Shown: positions 8,466 to 18,483, numbered from the stretch's first letter. The stretch: DNA of 64,000 nucleotides from Chitinophaga sp. CF418 (GCF_900142925.1 NZ_FRCN01000008.1:366497-430496), one strand, 5' to 3'. A program made the numbers and translations. Notes: a model not told the origin generated them from the sequence alone.

Positions 8466-9128
8466 TTATTTTGAGTTGTATAAATTCGTCAGTGTTTGAA
8501 TGTTGATTTCCTGCAGGCCACCGACAACCAGGTCTGCCTCATTCAGTACGCTCTGCTCTCCTATGCCTACCACTTTCATTCCGCCCGCTTTACCTGCTTC
8601 CACACCGGCAATGGCATCTTCAAAAACGATACATTTTTCCGGTGATACACCCAAAGCCGCTGCACCTTTGAGAAATACTTCAGGATCCGGCTTTGAGGCA
8701 GACACCATATTGCCATCTATTACTACATCAAATAAAGGCAGGATGTCTACCTTTTCCAGTATCACGCGGGCGTTCTTACTGGCCGATCCCAGGGCCGTTT
8801 TTATACCTGCCGCACGCAGGCTTTCCAGCAGCTCCTTTGCACCGGGCAGGATCTCCTCCGGTGTCATATGATGGACCATATCCACGTACCATTCATTCTT
8901 CCGGGTCGCCAGCTCGTGTTGTTCTGCAGCTGACTTCTCTATGCCACCCCATTCCAGTATCAGCTCCAGGGAACGGACACGGCTCACGCCTTTCAGCTTT
9001 TCATTCTGTGCTTCTGTAAAATTGAACCCCAGTTCGTTGGCTAGTCTCTTCCAGGCTTTAAAATGATAGATAGCTGTATCTACTATTACGCCATCAAGAT
9101 CAAAAATGCATGCTGCTATTCCTTGCAT
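8466..9128 (-). CDS. pgmB: Beta-phosphoglucomutase (HAD superfamily)
   Basis: A 220-residue HAD hydrolase-fold protein. Motif I is FDLDGVIVDT with the nucleophile Asp10 and Asp12; LGSASKNA gives motif II, and the VFEDAIAGVEAGKAGGMKVVGIG block gives motif IV. The cap region with the HHMTPEEILPGAKELLESLRA pattern is that of beta-phosphoglucomutases. It should interconvert beta-glucose-1-phosphate and glucose-6-phosphate, feeding glycolysis. It sits between GH13 and GH65 genes with gaps of fewer than 45 bases on both sides, a near-universal partner of GH65 phosphorylases. Confidence 0.92.
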   Translation of the reverse strand: MQGIAACIFDLDGVIVDTAIYHFKAWKRLANELGFNFTEAQNEKLKGVSRVRSLELILEWGGIEKSAAEQHELATRKNEWYVDMVHHMTPEEILPGAKELLESLRAAGIKTALGSASKNARVILEKVDILPLFDVVIDGNMVSASKPDPEVFLKGAAALGVSPEKCIVFEDAIAGVEAGKAGGMKVVGIGEQSVLNEADLVVGGLQEINIQTLTNLYNSK

Positions 9129-9154
9129 ATATTCAGGTAAATCGTTTATTAATG

Positions 9155-11014
9155 TTATCGCACCAGCTCCGTCACCAAAGTACTCTCTGCAGGAATACGG
9201 AGACTGTCTGACAGGCTGAAACTATTCCCCGAGATCACGTCCCTTGCTTTGGTAAAACCGGTGGTCCTTTCCGTGAATCGTAGTGTTGATACTGCGATCT
9301 CTTTGTCATTCGGATTCACGACAATCATCACGGTCTTCTCCGCATTATAGCGGAAGTAAGTGTAAACATTATCCTGCGGGATGAACTGCATCAGTTTCCC
9401 GGTTTGCAGTACGGGATTATTCTTCCGGTAGTTGGCCAGTTTGCTGACATAGTCGTGCAATTCATTCTCTTCTGCATTACGGCCGGCAGCGGTGAATTTG
9501 TTCAGTGTGTCACCAGCCCATCCCCCTTTGAAATCCTCACGTACCAGGCCATCCGGATTGCTCAAATTCTTCATGCCTATCTCAGCGCCATAATACAGTT
9601 GCGCAATGCCACGGGTAGTAAGCAACCAGGCCAGTGCGGCCTTGTATTTGTTCTTATTGCCATTTACGACAGAATAAAAGCGGCTCAGGTCATGGTTATC
9701 CAGGAATACCACATTACGCATAGGGTCCTGGTATTGGTAATCCTGTACCAGGGTAGCATAGAGTTTCACTACGCCATCATCCCATCCCGGCTTCTCATTG
9801 AGGGCTGCAGAGATGGCCCAGAGGCTCTGGAAATCTGTCGTACCAGGCAGCTGTGTATCGAAGCCCCTGTTTACCGTATTTCCCTGGGTAAAAAAGACCT
9901 GTTCAGGACCGCTGTGTACCCATACCTCACCAAAGAAGGTAAAGCCCGGATAAGCGGCTTTAATGGCCTTTCCCCATTCAGCCATAAAATCTGCATCGTT
10001 ATACGGATAAGTATCCAGGCGGAATGCATCCACACCTGCATATTCTATCCACCATATATGACTTTGTGTAAAGTATTTCCGTACGTAGGGATTGGACTGG
10101 TCCATATCCGGCATGTGCACATCGAACCAGCCATCCGTCATCAGCTTCCTGTCGGAAGCTGCACTGTAAGGGTCCATCAGCGGGGCAGCCCGGAAGTTGG
10201 ACCGGGTGAATGCCGGCCACTGATGTACCCAATTTCTCATAGGCAGGTCTTTCATCGTCCAGTGCTGACTGCCGATATGATTATGCACGAGGTCCTGCAC
10301 GAGTTTCATACCCCGTTTATGCAGGCTGTCAGCCAGGCGTTTGTATATTTCGTTGGAACCAAAGCGCGGGTCTATACGATAGTTTTCTGTTGCCGCATAG
10401 CCATGATAGGAAGCTGAAGGCTGATCGTTCGTCACCATGGGCGTCATCCACAATGCGGTCACACCCATTTCCTGCAGGTATCCCAGGTGATCAATGATAC
10501 CTTGTATATCACCGCCGTGGCGTTTATACATGGAATCTCTGTTCAGTGAGGTTTCCTGCATCCCTTTGATGACATCATTGCTTTTATCGCCATTCGCAAA
10601 ACGGTCAGGCATGATCAGGTAGACCAGGTCACTGCTGTTCACTCCCTGTGCTTTGATGCTTCCCTCCCTTTTTTTCAGCTCATATTTGTAAATGATATCC
10701 TTCTGCCCTTTCTGCCTGAATACAATTGGGAACGTTCCCGGTTCAGCAGCAGAAGAAATGCTGATATCCACGAAGAGATAATTCGGGTTCTCTACTTTGT
10801 GTACTTCCTGCAGCGTCACACCGGGGTAACTGAGGGATACTTCATACGCTGCAATCTTATCTCCATGTACGATCAGTTGTAACAGTGGCTCCTGCATGCC
10901 CGTCCACCAGAAAGCGGGCTCTATCCGCTCCAGTTTCGGCATCTGTGCTATAGCTGTACACATAGCGGTCAGCATCAGCGTAGCGGTCAATAACATTCTT
11001 CTCGTCTGTAACAT
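9155..11014 (-). CDS. Periplasmic GH13 alpha-amylase / neopullulanase-like enzyme
   Basis: A 619-residue secreted enzyme with a signal peptide ending near residue 24, an N-terminal beta-sandwich of the cyclomaltodextrinase type (about 27-115), a GH13 barrel and a C-terminal beta domain. The catalytic set is intact: nucleophile Asp334 in FRLDTYP, acid/base Glu363 in FFGEVW and stabiliser Asp442 in FLDNHD; region I is DLVHNHIG. In its role it corresponds to SusA-like enzymes, cutting imported maltodextrins to maltose in the periplasm. It sits in the operon directly after the SusE-type gene. The coding sequence contains a 12-bp copy of the upstream operator core at 10728-10739. Confidence 0.9.
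   Translation of the reverse strand: MLQTRRMLLTATLMLTAMCTAIAQMPKLERIEPAFWWTGMQEPLLQLIVHGDKIAAYEVSLSYPGVTLQEVHKVENPNYLFVDISISSAAEPGTFPIVFRQKGQKDIIYKYELKKREGSIKAQGVNSSDLVYLIMPDRFANGDKSNDVIKGMQETSLNRDSMYKRHGGDIQGIIDHLGYLQEMGVTALWMTPMVTNDQPSASYHGYAATENYRIDPRFGSNEIYKRLADSLHKRGMKLVQDLVHNHIGSQHWTMKDLPMRNWVHQWPAFTRSNFRAAPLMDPYSAASDRKLMTDGWFDVHMPDMDQSNPYVRKYFTQSHIWWIEYAGVDAFRLDTYPYNDADFMAEWGKAIKAAYPGFTFFGEVWVHSGPEQVFFTQGNTVNRGFDTQLPGTTDFQSLWAISAALNEKPGWDDGVVKLYATLVQDYQYQDPMRNVVFLDNHDLSRFYSVVNGNKNKYKAALAWLLTTRGIAQLYYGAEIGMKNLSNPDGLVREDFKGGWAGDTLNKFTAAGRNAEENELHDYVSKLANYRKNNPVLQTGKLMQFIPQDNVYTYFRYNAEKTVMIVVNPNDKEIAVSTLRFTERTTGFTKARDVISGNSFSLSDSLRIPAESTLVTELVR
10728..10739. promoter_or_regulatory. Intragenic copy of the putative LacI operator core
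   Basis: GGGAACGTTCCC, a perfect 12-bp palindrome, lies inside the GH13 coding region and is identical to the centre of the 16-bp palindrome at 17086-17101 ahead of susC; the match continues one side for two more bases. It may be an auxiliary site or chance. Confidence 0.4.
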
Positions 11015-11095
11015 GCGCTTTAAGTCTTCTCTTATTTTAAATAGTGCAGCCCGGCTTTGTTATTCCGGGCTGCATACATATGCAATCAATCCTTA

Positions 11096-12130
11096 CTATT
11101 GAGCCAGCGTATAAATATAGTTGCCGGGATTATTGAGGTCCATCGTAATGGTATATGTTCCGGCAGCCTCAATGTTGATAGCGCCTGCACTACCCGCTGT
11201 CAGTACCCCGTTGTTGTCATCGTCACTCAGTGCGATAGTATTGGCGTTGTTCGCTCTGAAGTAGAAACTACCTGCCTGTAAGGCTGTTGTAACACTCCAT
11301 TTTTTTGTAGTTGCATTAAAGGTCATTGCCTTGTCTGCGCCGCCTGCTGCGCTACCAGTAATACTCCAGATAGTATTGGCAAGCGACCAGGTCATGGTGT
11401 TCAGGTTAGCTGTAAGCCGGTAATAACCTGTTTCCACCGCCTTTATGTTACCACCGTTTGCTTTCAACGCGCCACCGCCAGCATCGCCATAGTTGATGTC
11501 CCAGCTTTTGGCAGCAGCTATTTTAAACTCTGTATTAGCATCAGGGAAATAGAGGTAACCTTCATATACTTTGTCGCTGTTCACAGATGCCAGTGCACCC
11601 AGGCGGGCATCGTCAAAAGACCATCCCTCATAAGCGCCGGGCACATACACATAAGGATATACTTTCGGTACATAGTAAGGCGTAACTGTCAGCAGCACGC
11701 TGTCGGAATACACCTGGTCGCCTACGGTATCCACCGCAGCCTTTACACGGATCACCAGCTCATGCTGACGGCCTGACGCAAGCCCCATATTGTTGATGAT
11801 CTGGTTCAACGCTGCGACAGTGAATGTTTTACTCAGACTGTTATTTGCACTAAAGACTTCTGTTGGCTTTCTGAAGCCATTGCCTTTCTCGTCGATCTGT
11901 AAGGCATAGTTCACTACAGCTCTGTATCCCCAGTTGCCGGAGGCTGTCCAGGAGTAAGTCACCGCATCCTCTCCGGCAGTCGCTTCTGAAAAAGTAAACG
12001 CTGTGGCTGTGGCAGAGAATGTCGGTGTAGTACCCGTCTTCACCTGCGTGAAACTGTCCTGTTTTTCGCAGGAGAGTAACCCCATCACACAAAAGCTTCC
12101 TGCTATTATTTTATTCAACCAGGCATTCAT
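11096..12130 (-). CDS. SusE-type outer-membrane starch-binding lipoprotein
   Basis: A 344-residue lipoprotein with the lipobox GLLSC (acylated Cys21). The first part (about 30-150) is an immunoglobulin-like SusE domain (FSEATAGEDAVTYSWTAS...YALQIDEKGNGF), followed by two beta-sandwich carbohydrate-binding modules: VYVPGAYEGWSFDDARLGAL...FKIAAAKSWDINYGDAGGG and IWSITGSAAGG...FYFRANNANTIALSDDDNNG. This is the normal SusE/SusF layout with surface-exposed binding modules that hold alpha-glucan near SusC/SusD. It lies 40 bases after susD and ahead of the GH13 gene. Confidence 0.85.
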   Translation of the reverse strand: MNAWLNKIIAGSFCVMGLLSCEKQDSFTQVKTGTTPTFSATATAFTFSEATAGEDAVTYSWTASGNWGYRAVVNYALQIDEKGNGFRKPTEVFSANNSLSKTFTVAALNQIINNMGLASGRQHELVIRVKAAVDTVGDQVYSDSVLLTVTPYYVPKVYPYVYVPGAYEGWSFDDARLGALASVNSDKVYEGYLYFPDANTEFKIAAAKSWDINYGDAGGGALKANGGNIKAVETGYYRLTANLNTMTWSLANTIWSITGSAAGGADKAMTFNATTKKWSVTTALQAGSFYFRANNANTIALSDDDNNGVLTAGSAGAINIEAAGTYTITMDLNNPGNYIYTLAQ

Positions 12131-12170
12131 GATGCAAGTATTTTGATATTGTGGTTAGATGCTGTTTCGA

Positions 12171-13763
12171 TTAATAGTCCCCGTTCTGTTTCAGATTAGG
12201 ATTAGCCACCAGTGCACTGGTAGGCAGCGGGTATATAGTACGGTAATCCGCTACGGCAGTACCTGCAGCTACACCGCCTTTGAACGGCCATACATAAGTG
12301 CTTCCTGTGAACAGTCCATAACGGATCAGGTCTGTTCTGCGATGTCCTTCCCAATACAGTTCACGGCCTCTTTCTTCCAGGAGGAACTTCAGGTTCAGCT
12401 CACCCGCCGTGATATTGCCGGAAGTATTGCCGTAGGCTCTTTCACGCAACGCATTGATATAACCAAGCGCAGTTGTAGTACTGCCGCCACTACCGCCACG
12501 TAGTACTGCTTCTGCGTAGGTCAGGTACATTTCCGCCAGACGCATTAAAGGAAAGTCAGTATCTACGAAAGTAGAGTTGGACCCATCCGCACCTTTGGAT
12601 GTTTTGTTGGACCATTTGGTAATGGCATAACCATCTGTAAATGCTCCCAGATCAGCGATGGTCTTGTTCTGACCATCCGTATAAAACATAGCGCGTTTGT
12701 CAGTTGCACCGGTAATATCTGTAAACAGGTTCACAAAAGCACTGGTAGTACGTAAACCACCCCAACCACTGTTCACACCAAATGCTGCTGCGTTCATACT
12801 GCCTCCTATACCGGCATGCACCAGGTAAGTAGTACCACCGTAAGTCTGCGTGCGTGTACCGTCGAAGTTGGCTGTCAGCAGGAATTCAGACTGAGAGGTT
12901 ACATTATTATCCGCCTTGAACATATTTGCATAACCAGCTGCCAGGGTATATCCTGAAGTGATCACTTTACTGCTGTAGGTGATCGCATCCGTATAACGAT
13001 CGGTACCGGTATATACTGTGGCATTCAGGTATAACTTCGCCAGTAATGCCCATACACATGCTTTATCTGCACGGCCATACTCATTGGTATGCGCATCCAC
13101 CATCTGTTCTTCTATCTCTTTCAGCTCGCGTTCAACGTAGGCAAACAGGTCTGCACGGGAGATCTGGTTGGGATAATAGTATGCCACCTGGTTACTGTCT
13201 GTTACGAATGGTACACTGCCAAACAGATCCAGCGCATGATAGTAGGTCAATGCACGCAGGAAGCGGGCTTCTGCACGGAAGGTTCTTGCAGTGGTCTGGT
13301 CTTTCTCTGCAATACCGTTGCTGCTCAGGTTAGCATCAGAAGTCTGCCTGATGAATTCATTACACTGCGCTATCTGGTAAAACAGACGGGAGAACATGGC
13401 ATTGATAAAGTTATCGTCCGGTGTCCAGTCCATCTGGTGAAAATCCTGCAGGGTACCATCGTTCCATCCGATCACAGCTTCATCTGTCGGAAGCTCCTGC
13501 ATCTGGAAATATCCACGGATGTAGCTGGAAGTACCTTCATCAATACCGCTGATATCGGGACTACCGGTTGGCCCTACCTGTCCGGTTACTGAAAAACCTC
13601 CATACAATTTGGCGAGGATAGCCTTGTAATTGGAAAAGTCTTTATATACACTGGCAGAAGTCGCCTCTGTGATAGGTGTACGGTCCAGGTCCTTGGTACA
13701 GGAAGCCAGTCCCCATACTATTGTTCCGGCCAGTATTATCTGATATATGAATTTCTTGGTCAT
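12171..13763 (-). CDS. SusD/RagB nutrient-binding lipoprotein
   Basis: A 530-residue outer-membrane lipoprotein with lipobox WGLASC (Cys22) and the usual SusD features: RTFRAEARFLRALTYYHALDLFGSVPFV in the N-terminal TPR part, FPLMRLAEMYLTYAEAVLRGG, YINALRERAYG, and the ERGRELYWEGHRRTDLIRYG block followed by PLPTSALVANPNLKQN at the end. It caps the SusC pore and binds oligosaccharide, here most likely maltodextrin judging from the downstream GH13 and GH65 genes. It starts 19 bases after the susC stop. Confidence 0.93.
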   Translation of the reverse strand: MTKKFIYQIILAGTIVWGLASCTKDLDRTPITEATSASVYKDFSNYKAILAKLYGGFSVTGQVGPTGSPDISGIDEGTSSYIRGYFQMQELPTDEAVIGWNDGTLQDFHQMDWTPDDNFINAMFSRLFYQIAQCNEFIRQTSDANLSSNGIAEKDQTTARTFRAEARFLRALTYYHALDLFGSVPFVTDSNQVAYYYPNQISRADLFAYVERELKEIEEQMVDAHTNEYGRADKACVWALLAKLYLNATVYTGTDRYTDAITYSSKVITSGYTLAAGYANMFKADNNVTSQSEFLLTANFDGTRTQTYGGTTYLVHAGIGGSMNAAAFGVNSGWGGLRTTSAFVNLFTDITGATDKRAMFYTDGQNKTIADLGAFTDGYAITKWSNKTSKGADGSNSTFVDTDFPLMRLAEMYLTYAEAVLRGGSGGSTTTALGYINALRERAYGNTSGNITAGELNLKFLLEERGRELYWEGHRRTDLIRYGLFTGSTYVWPFKGGVAAGTAVADYRTIYPLPTSALVANPNLKQNGDY

Positions 13764-13782
13764 AACGTTTCCTGTTTGTTAA

Positions 13783-16749
13783 TTAAAAATCAAGGTTAAC
13801 ACCTAATGAATACACACGTGGACGGGGATAGAACTTATCATCTATACCACTGAATACTTCCGGATCCTGTCCGCTGTACTTAGTGATCACAAATACATTC
13901 TGTACGTTGAAGTTCAGGCGTAATCCCAGTTTATCATGCATCAGGCGACCGAAGTCATAACCCAGGTTGATGTAATCCATACGAAGGAAGGAACCATTTT
14001 CCACGTAGTAGTCAGACCAGTATTGCGTGGTTGCAAACTTTGTTGACAGCACGCTTCTGGACAGGTTTGCGAGGTAGTTACTGTTCTGGAAAGTCTTGTA
14101 AGACCCGTTATTAGACGCCTGGTTATTGTAGATGTAGTTACCGAGGTTGCTGCGCATGCTGAAACCAAGGCTCCATTTTTTGTAATTGAATTGTGAATTG
14201 AAGCTCAGGTATACAAGCGGGTTGGAAGATTTGTAACGGTATTTATCATCAGAAGTGATAGCACCATCACCATTAGTATCTTCATATACTCCTTCTATCG
14301 GCTTACCGTTCTTGTCGTACACCTGTTTATATACATAGAAAGAATTGATCTGGTGTCCTACAGAGTTGATCTGTATCGTGTTTCCCGTACCACCGCTGAT
14401 ACCGCCGGTAGCGATACCTACAGAAGTATCTGACTTTGCTTTAGAGAGGGAAAGTATTTTGTTCTTGTTGTAAGTAACGTTGAAACCTGCATCCCAGCGG
14501 AAGTCTTTGGTTTCAATTGGGGTAGCGTTGATGATGAATTCCACGCCCCTGTTCTCCAGACTACCGATGTTGGTATACAGTGTATTGGTCAGGTTAGTAC
14601 CGGCAGGTGTGGTTACATCAGCCAGCAGGTCGGTGGTCTTTTTATAGTAGAAGTCCACACTACCGGAGATCCTGTTGTTCAGGAAACCATAATCCAGCGC
14701 TACGTTGTAAGTGGCGGTCTGTTCCCATTTGATGTTCTGATCATAACCGGCAGCACGCAATGTTTTATAGAATACATCTCCCAGCTGATAGGAAGAGTTC
14801 GCGTCACCATAAGTATAACGGGACAACGCCGCATATTCCTTACCAACACCAATGTTCTCCTGACCGGTCACACCATAGCCCAGTCTCAGTTTCAGGTCGG
14901 ACAGTGTTTTGGAATTTTTCAGGAAGGCTTCATCTTTCAGTTTCCATGCAAAAGCAACGGAAGGGAAGCTACCCCAGTGCTGACGGAAACGGGAAGTACC
15001 GTCACGGCGCATGGTGAAAGTCAGCAGGTATTTCTCATTGAAAGTATAATTCAAACGACCGAAGAAAGATACCAGTGTATGCTGTGCTTCGCTGTAGTTA
15101 CCGGCGGCAGTGGTGGTATCGCCTGCTTCATCCATTGTAGGATAACCGGGAGTAGCGATGATGAAATCCTGGTAAGAATAACCAGCCATTACATCCACAC
15201 GGCTTTTGATACCCTTCAGGTCTTTGGCATAGTTCAGGTAGAAATCGAACAGTTTGTTCTTCATCTCCTGTGAATAATGCTTGTAGGAACCGCCGCTACC
15301 ATTATAGTAAGCCAGTGCAGCATATTTAGGGATATTGGTATTGCCCACTCCTTTCTGGTAGTCGTAACCCAGGTTCAGGTTAGCGCGCAGTTCAGGCAGG
15401 AAGTGAAACTTATAGTCAAACTGGATATTACCGATACTTCTCTTTACTTCGGATTTATCTACCTTCTGTTCCAGCATCGCCACGGGGTTCTTGGTAGCCA
15501 GGTCGTAGAGTTTACCGTTGTACAGCCATTCGTAATAACCACCAAAGTCGGTACTGTTGCCGGAACGTACAGGCTTGGTAGGATCATAGGCGATAGCTGC
15601 GTTGATAGCGCCCTGGTCAGCGAAACGGTTATCTGCAATGGATCCTTTCACGTTCATGTTTATCTTCAGGTGATCATCAAATAAACTGGGAGAAAGGTTA
15701 ATAGAGGCTGATTTCCTTTCCAGGTTGGAAGTCTTCAGAATACCATCCTGGTTCAGGTAACCCATCGAAATACGGTAAGGCAGTTTCTTCCAGGAGCCGC
15801 TCAGTGCAAGGTTATTGTCACTGCTGAGGGCAGACTGGTAGATCTGTTTCTGCCAGTCGGTATTGGCTGTTCCCAGCAGCGCAACCTGCGCAGCAGTACC
15901 ATTTGCCTTTACCACATCGGTGAACTCACTGGCATTCAGTACCGGTGAATAGCTGGTTACCTTAGCCACAGCGTTGGTAGAGCTGAAAGAAACACGGAAT
16001 TTATCGCCCAGGCGGCCTTTTTTAGTAGTGATGATGATCACACCGTTTGATGCACGGGAACCATAGATGGCGGTAGCAGAAGCGTCTTTCAGTACGTTGA
16101 AGGATTCAATATCATTCGGATTGATAAGGCTTAAGCCATTGGTCTGTCCGCTCACGTTGTTATTATCCAGGGGCACACCATCTACGATGATCAGCGGATC
16201 ATTGGTGGCATTCAGGGAAGCACCGCCACGTACGCGGATGGTACTACCTGCACCAGGTGCGCCACCATTGGAAGTGATCTGCACACCAGGCACTTTACCT
16301 GTGATGAGCTGTTCAGGAGAAGATAATGGACCTTTGTTGAAATCTTTAGTGGAAACTACAGCAATAGCCCCTGTCAGGTCGCTCTTTTTCTGTGTACCAT
16401 AACCCACCACCACTATCTCGTTCAGCCCTTTGGTATCCGCCTTTAGCTGGAAAGTAAGCGGCGCTGTTTTGTCACTTGCATTGACAGGCAGTTCAAATGT
16501 TTCATACCCCATAATACGCGCTACCACCACAATATTCCCGGCTGTAACACCGGTAATGGTGAAGTTTCCCTGGGCATCGGCAGTAGCATTTTTGCTGGTG
16601 CCCTTAATGAAGACGGTGGCGCCGGGAATAGGCTGACCTGTTTCGTCCGTCACTTTTCCGCTGATACTGCCCGATTGTGCATAGGTAAAAAAGGACATCA
16701 ACACAAAGCACAGCAGAAATGCAAAACTGGCAAAGCGTGTTCTTTTCAT
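13783..16749 (-). CDS. SusC/RagA TonB-dependent outer-membrane transporter
   Basis: A 988-residue TonB-dependent transporter with a signal peptide (1-25, ending TYAQ), a carboxypeptidase-regulatory-like domain (about 28-105), a TonB-box-like EIVVVGYGTQ (111-120), a plug domain (SNGVIIITTKKG) and a 22-strand barrel ending in a strand with a terminal Phe (GVNLDF). It transports the oligosaccharides held by SusD and SusE using energy from TonB. The chosen ATG at 16749 begins a good signal peptide; a GTG twelve codons upstream (16785) is in frame but less likely. First gene of the operon, behind a likely LacI operator. Confidence 0.93.
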   Translation of the reverse strand: MKRTRFASFAFLLCFVLMSFFTYAQSGSISGKVTDETGQPIPGATVFIKGTSKNATADAQGNFTITGVTAGNIVVVARIMGYETFELPVNASDKTAPLTFQLKADTKGLNEIVVVGYGTQKKSDLTGAIAVVSTKDFNKGPLSSPEQLITGKVPGVQITSNGGAPGAGSTIRVRGGASLNATNDPLIIVDGVPLDNNNVSGQTNGLSLINPNDIESFNVLKDASATAIYGSRASNGVIIITTKKGRLGDKFRVSFSSTNAVAKVTSYSPVLNASEFTDVVKANGTAAQVALLGTANTDWQKQIYQSALSSDNNLALSGSWKKLPYRISMGYLNQDGILKTSNLERKSASINLSPSLFDDHLKINMNVKGSIADNRFADQGAINAAIAYDPTKPVRSGNSTDFGGYYEWLYNGKLYDLATKNPVAMLEQKVDKSEVKRSIGNIQFDYKFHFLPELRANLNLGYDYQKGVGNTNIPKYAALAYYNGSGGSYKHYSQEMKNKLFDFYLNYAKDLKGIKSRVDVMAGYSYQDFIIATPGYPTMDEAGDTTTAAGNYSEAQHTLVSFFGRLNYTFNEKYLLTFTMRRDGTSRFRQHWGSFPSVAFAWKLKDEAFLKNSKTLSDLKLRLGYGVTGQENIGVGKEYAALSRYTYGDANSSYQLGDVFYKTLRAAGYDQNIKWEQTATYNVALDYGFLNNRISGSVDFYYKKTTDLLADVTTPAGTNLTNTLYTNIGSLENRGVEFIINATPIETKDFRWDAGFNVTYNKNKILSLSKAKSDTSVGIATGGISGGTGNTIQINSVGHQINSFYVYKQVYDKNGKPIEGVYEDTNGDGAITSDDKYRYKSSNPLVYLSFNSQFNYKKWSLGFSMRSNLGNYIYNNQASNNGSYKTFQNSNYLANLSRSVLSTKFATTQYWSDYYVENGSFLRMDYINLGYDFGRLMHDKLGLRLNFNVQNVFVITKYSGQDPEVFSGIDDKFYPRPRVYSLGVNLDF

Positions 16750-17085
16750 TGATCGATTGATTAATTGATAAGAAATTTGTTTCACAATAGTTCACTGCAG
16801 GACCCTTTAAGCAAAAGTCTCCCCCTGTCGAATCCACCTGGATTCAACGAAATGAATTTTTTGTTGTAATGATTGAACCGGTTACTGATTGTGTACCGGC
16901 TTTCCAGAGATCCGGAAGTTTATTCCGGAAGTTCAATAGTTACGTTCCGTCGACTTGTCATTTTCCGTGAGATGATCCGAAGCGGTATAGCCTTTTCCCG
17001 GACCTCCCGGATGCTGTCATCCGGACTGTTCTGAATGCTGTGATTTTCTTTAAGTAGATTTCATTTGCGATTTGATTTTTCATTT

Positions 17086-17101
17086 CCGGGAACGTTCCCG
17101 G
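17086..17101. promoter_or_regulatory. Putative LacI-family operator ahead of the susC operon
   Basis: CCGGGAACGTTCCCGG is a perfect 16-bp palindrome with a central CG, the usual form of LacI-family sites. It lies 337 bases ahead of the susC start and 205 bases after the stop of the adjacent lacI-type gene. The rest of the interval 16750-17305 is AT-rich with a weak -7-like TACTTTAG on the minus strand at 17119-17126 but no good -33 partner. Confidence 0.6.
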
Positions 17102-17305
17102 AACGTGGAACACTTTTGCTAAAGTAGAATATTTCCTGAATACTGTAACATTTTGAAACAGCTTTTTTTAAAAAAAAGTTAAAAAATGATAGTGGAGATG
17201 CTTAACAAGATAAGTTAATTAAGATTCAATTAATTGGAAAACAATCAATTAAGAAAAAATCAAGATAAGCTACCTGAAAGGAAGCTGCTTTCACTTTCTT
17301 TCTTT

Positions 17306-18340
17306 TTACTCACCTCTCCTTCCGGGGGTTGTTTTTACTCCTGTAGAGGACGTTCTGGGGATGAGTTTCGAATTTAAAACAACATGATCATTGATGGGGG
17401 CGTTACCTTCCAGGGCCTTAAAGAGGAGTTGTGCTGCGTTCGTCCCCAGGTCGTAAGCCGGCTGGGTAATGGTGGACAAAGCAGGGTTCAGCAGAGAGGC
17501 TATTTCCAGGCTGGAGAAGCTGACGATCTTAATATCCTCCGGAATCCGGATACCCAGTTGATGACACACGTAATAACTGGAGATGGCCAGACGCTCCACA
17601 GAAGCCAGCAGGCCGTCCGGACGCTGCTCCTGCAGGACCTTTGACAGGATCTCAAAGTTCTGGTCATAGTCGTTGGAGCAATCTATCACCAGGTGAGTAT
17701 TGAATTCGATGCCTGCATCTTTCAGGGCATCGTGGTAGCCCTGCATACGGACGTTACCGATAGACAGGCTTTTATTGATCACCAGGAAAGCGATCTCCCT
17801 ACAACCCATTTCTATCAGGTGACGGGTAGCAGCAAAACTGCTGTCATAGTCGTCGGTAGTCACTTTAGGCACATCGATATCATCATACACCCTATCGAAG
17901 AAGACAAGGGGGATATGCTTATTATCAAGCCTGTTCAGGTACTGGTGGTCGTTGGCCTCGCCGGATGCGGACATGATAATACCGTCTACGCGGCCATTAT
18001 AGAGTTTATCGATAAAGGTTACTTCTTTCTGGTACTCATCGTCTGTCACATAGATCAGCGTATGATAGCCCTTTTCCCGCGCTACACGTTCTATACCGTT
18101 GATGGCCTGGGAAAAGAAGTTATTGGCCAGTTCGGGCACTATAATTGCAATTGTCTTGCTTCTCTTTTCCCGAAGATTACTGGCGTGGTGATTAGGCTGG
18201 TAATTGAACTCTTTCGCCATGGAAAGGATCCTGGCCTTCGTTTCAGGATTAATGTCACTGTTGCCCCTGAATGCCCTGGAAACTGTAGAGGTAGATAAGT
18301 TCAGTTTTTCTGCTAACCTCTTGATATCGACACGATCCAT
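17306..18340 (-). CDS. LacI-family transcriptional regulator of the alpha-glucan operon
   Basis: A 344-residue regulator. The helix-turn-helix is IKRLAEKLNLSTSTVSRAFRG (about 6-26) and the hinge helix is NYQPNHHASNLREKRS (about 46-61); the remainder is a periplasmic-binding-protein-like effector domain (TIAIIVPELANNFFSQAINGIE, then VDGIIMSAS, FFDRV and the C-terminal STITQPAYDLG). It is in the same direction as and immediately upstream of susC, which suggests control of the operon. The effector is probably a maltose-type sugar, but that is inferred from context. Confidence 0.9.
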   Translation of the reverse strand: MDRVDIKRLAEKLNLSTSTVSRAFRGNSDINPETKARILSMAKEFNYQPNHHASNLREKRSKTIAIIVPELANNFFSQAINGIERVAREKGYHTLIYVTDDEYQKEVTFIDKLYNGRVDGIIMSASGEANDHQYLNRLDNKHIPLVFFDRVYDDIDVPKVTTDDYDSSFAATRHLIEMGCREIAFLVINKSLSIGNVRMQGYHDALKDAGIEFNTHLVIDCSNDYDQNFEILSKVLQEQRPDGLLASVERLAISSYYVCHQLGIRIPEDIKIVSFSSLEIASLLNPALSTITQPAYDLGTNAAQLLFKALEGNAPINDHVVLNSKLIPRTSSTGVKTTPGRRGE

Positions 18341-18483
18341 GCTAAAGTTGTTTAGATAGGCTGAACGGGCAAATTAGTCAAATTTGCCGAAAGCGGGCCC
18401 GGTTTTCTATATCTCCGCATCACAATACCGGCATTTCTCCCGCCGAAATATTACAGATTTTTGATCTTTTTTTAACCTGTATC

